This document shows positions 5,950 through 6,262 of a stretch of DNA of 6,262 nt, one piece after another (the first letter of the stretch is position 1; each line of letters opens with the position of its first letter). The position numbers and the translations under genes are program-made. The DNA comes from an uncultured Lachnospiraceae bacterium. Its GTDB lineage: Bacteria > Bacillota > Clostridia > Lachnospirales > Lachnospiraceae. The stretch lies in the NCBI GenBank assembly GCA_902803355.1, contig CADCPP010000161.1, positions 1-6,262 on the forward strand, read 5' to 3'. A model generated the notes under the pieces. That model searched no databases, had not been told where the DNA came from, and saw only the letters and a program-made list of their open reading frames with translations.

Positions 5950-6262
5950 ATGCAGTTCATCAAAGGTCTCACCGCCAAGGGCGGTCATTATTCTCCCGGC
6001 GTCATCGCCGGCGGCATGCTCTACATTTCGGGGCAGCTTCCCAAAGATCCGGCAACGGGCGAATTAGTCAAAGGAAGCTTTGCCGAACAGACAAAGGCAG
6101 CCCTCGCCTGCGTGGACAGGGTCCTCGCATCGGCCGGACTCAGCAAAGAAGACGTGGTCATGTGCCATGTCTATATTCCGGATATGGCCGGCTGGGATGA
6201 AGTGAACCTGGCCTACGGCGAGTTTTTCGGAGATCACAAGCCGGCCCGCGTGGTCGTGCCCA
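5950..6262 (+). CDS. RidA/YjgF/UK114-family protein, 5' part (3' end outside window)
   Basis: RidA-family proteins are small cytoplasmic trimers. Characterised RidA hydrolyses reactive enamine/imine intermediates such as 2-aminoacrylate released by pyridoxal-phosphate enzymes; other subgroups have different or unknown roles. The 104 complete codons in view cover most of a usual 125-130 residue protein. Recognisable blocks are GGHYSPGV (residues 11-18), MLYISGQLPKDPATGE, the LACVDRVLASAGLSKEDVV helix region, and KPARVVV with Arg100, which corresponds to the carboxylate-binding Arg105 of E. coli RidA. The arginine suggests a catalytically competent member, but the HYSPG form near the N-terminus differs from the classical GPY motif, so equivalence to RidA itself is not certain. 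The start at 5950 is supported by AAAGGA (5938-5943), 6 bases upstream. An in-frame ATG at 5905 would add 15 residues, but GGAG directly abuts it with no spacer. Confidence 0.9.
   Translation, partial: MQFIKGLTAKGGHYSPGVIAGGMLYISGQLPKDPATGELVKGSFAEQTKAALACVDRVLASAGLSKEDVVMCHVYIPDMAGWDEVNLAYGEFFGDHKPARVVVP

Noticed and set aside
1..6262. CRISPR arrays, tRNA genes, insertion sequences, phage or defence genes
   Set aside because: No direct repeat array, tRNA-like cloverleaf, transposase or terminal inverted repeats were seen. All coding space is accounted for by six ordinary bacterial genes.

Overview
The window is a compact, single-strand run of six protein genes, all reading left to right, with intergenic gaps of 1 to 113 bases. 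It looks like chromosomal housekeeping DNA from a GC-rich, low-oxygen-type member of the Bacillota (Clostridia in the broad sense). I infer this from the style of the class II aldolase, MurA and MetK proteins, the AAGGAG-type ribosome binding sites and the compact spacing. No ribosomal RNA or lineage marker is present, so this placement is tentative.

Layout: (1) the 3' part of a class II fructose-bisphosphate aldolase gene (bases 1-703); (2) a 113-base spacer with a perfect 11-bp inverted repeat overlapping a strong-looking promoter; (3) murA (817-2106), the first step of peptidoglycan precursor synthesis; (4) metK (2108-3304), S-adenosylmethionine synthetase, separated from murA by one base; (5) an 82-base spacer with a weak hairpin; (6) aspS (3387-5153), aspartyl-tRNA synthetase of a divergent bacterial subgroup; (7) an 84-base spacer with two overlapping hairpins; (8) a small membrane protein gene (5238-5849) that joins a YgjV-like three-helix membrane domain to a GNAT-like acetyltransferase domain; (9) a 100-base spacer; (10) the 5' part of a RidA/YjgF-family gene (from 5950, cut by the window end).

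murA-metK-aspS is probably one transcription unit driven by the promoter at 756-785. It joins cell-wall precursor synthesis, methyl-donor supply and aminoacyl-tRNA synthesis, all growth-linked functions. The strong hairpin after aspS may separate it from the two accessory genes downstream, although it lacks a T tract. I found no CRISPR array, mobile element, tRNA or phage gene, and no convincing new biological system. The points most worth following up are the YgjV-GNAT fusion, the likely non-discriminating AspRS, the promoter embedded in an inverted repeat, and the ambiguous start of the RidA gene.
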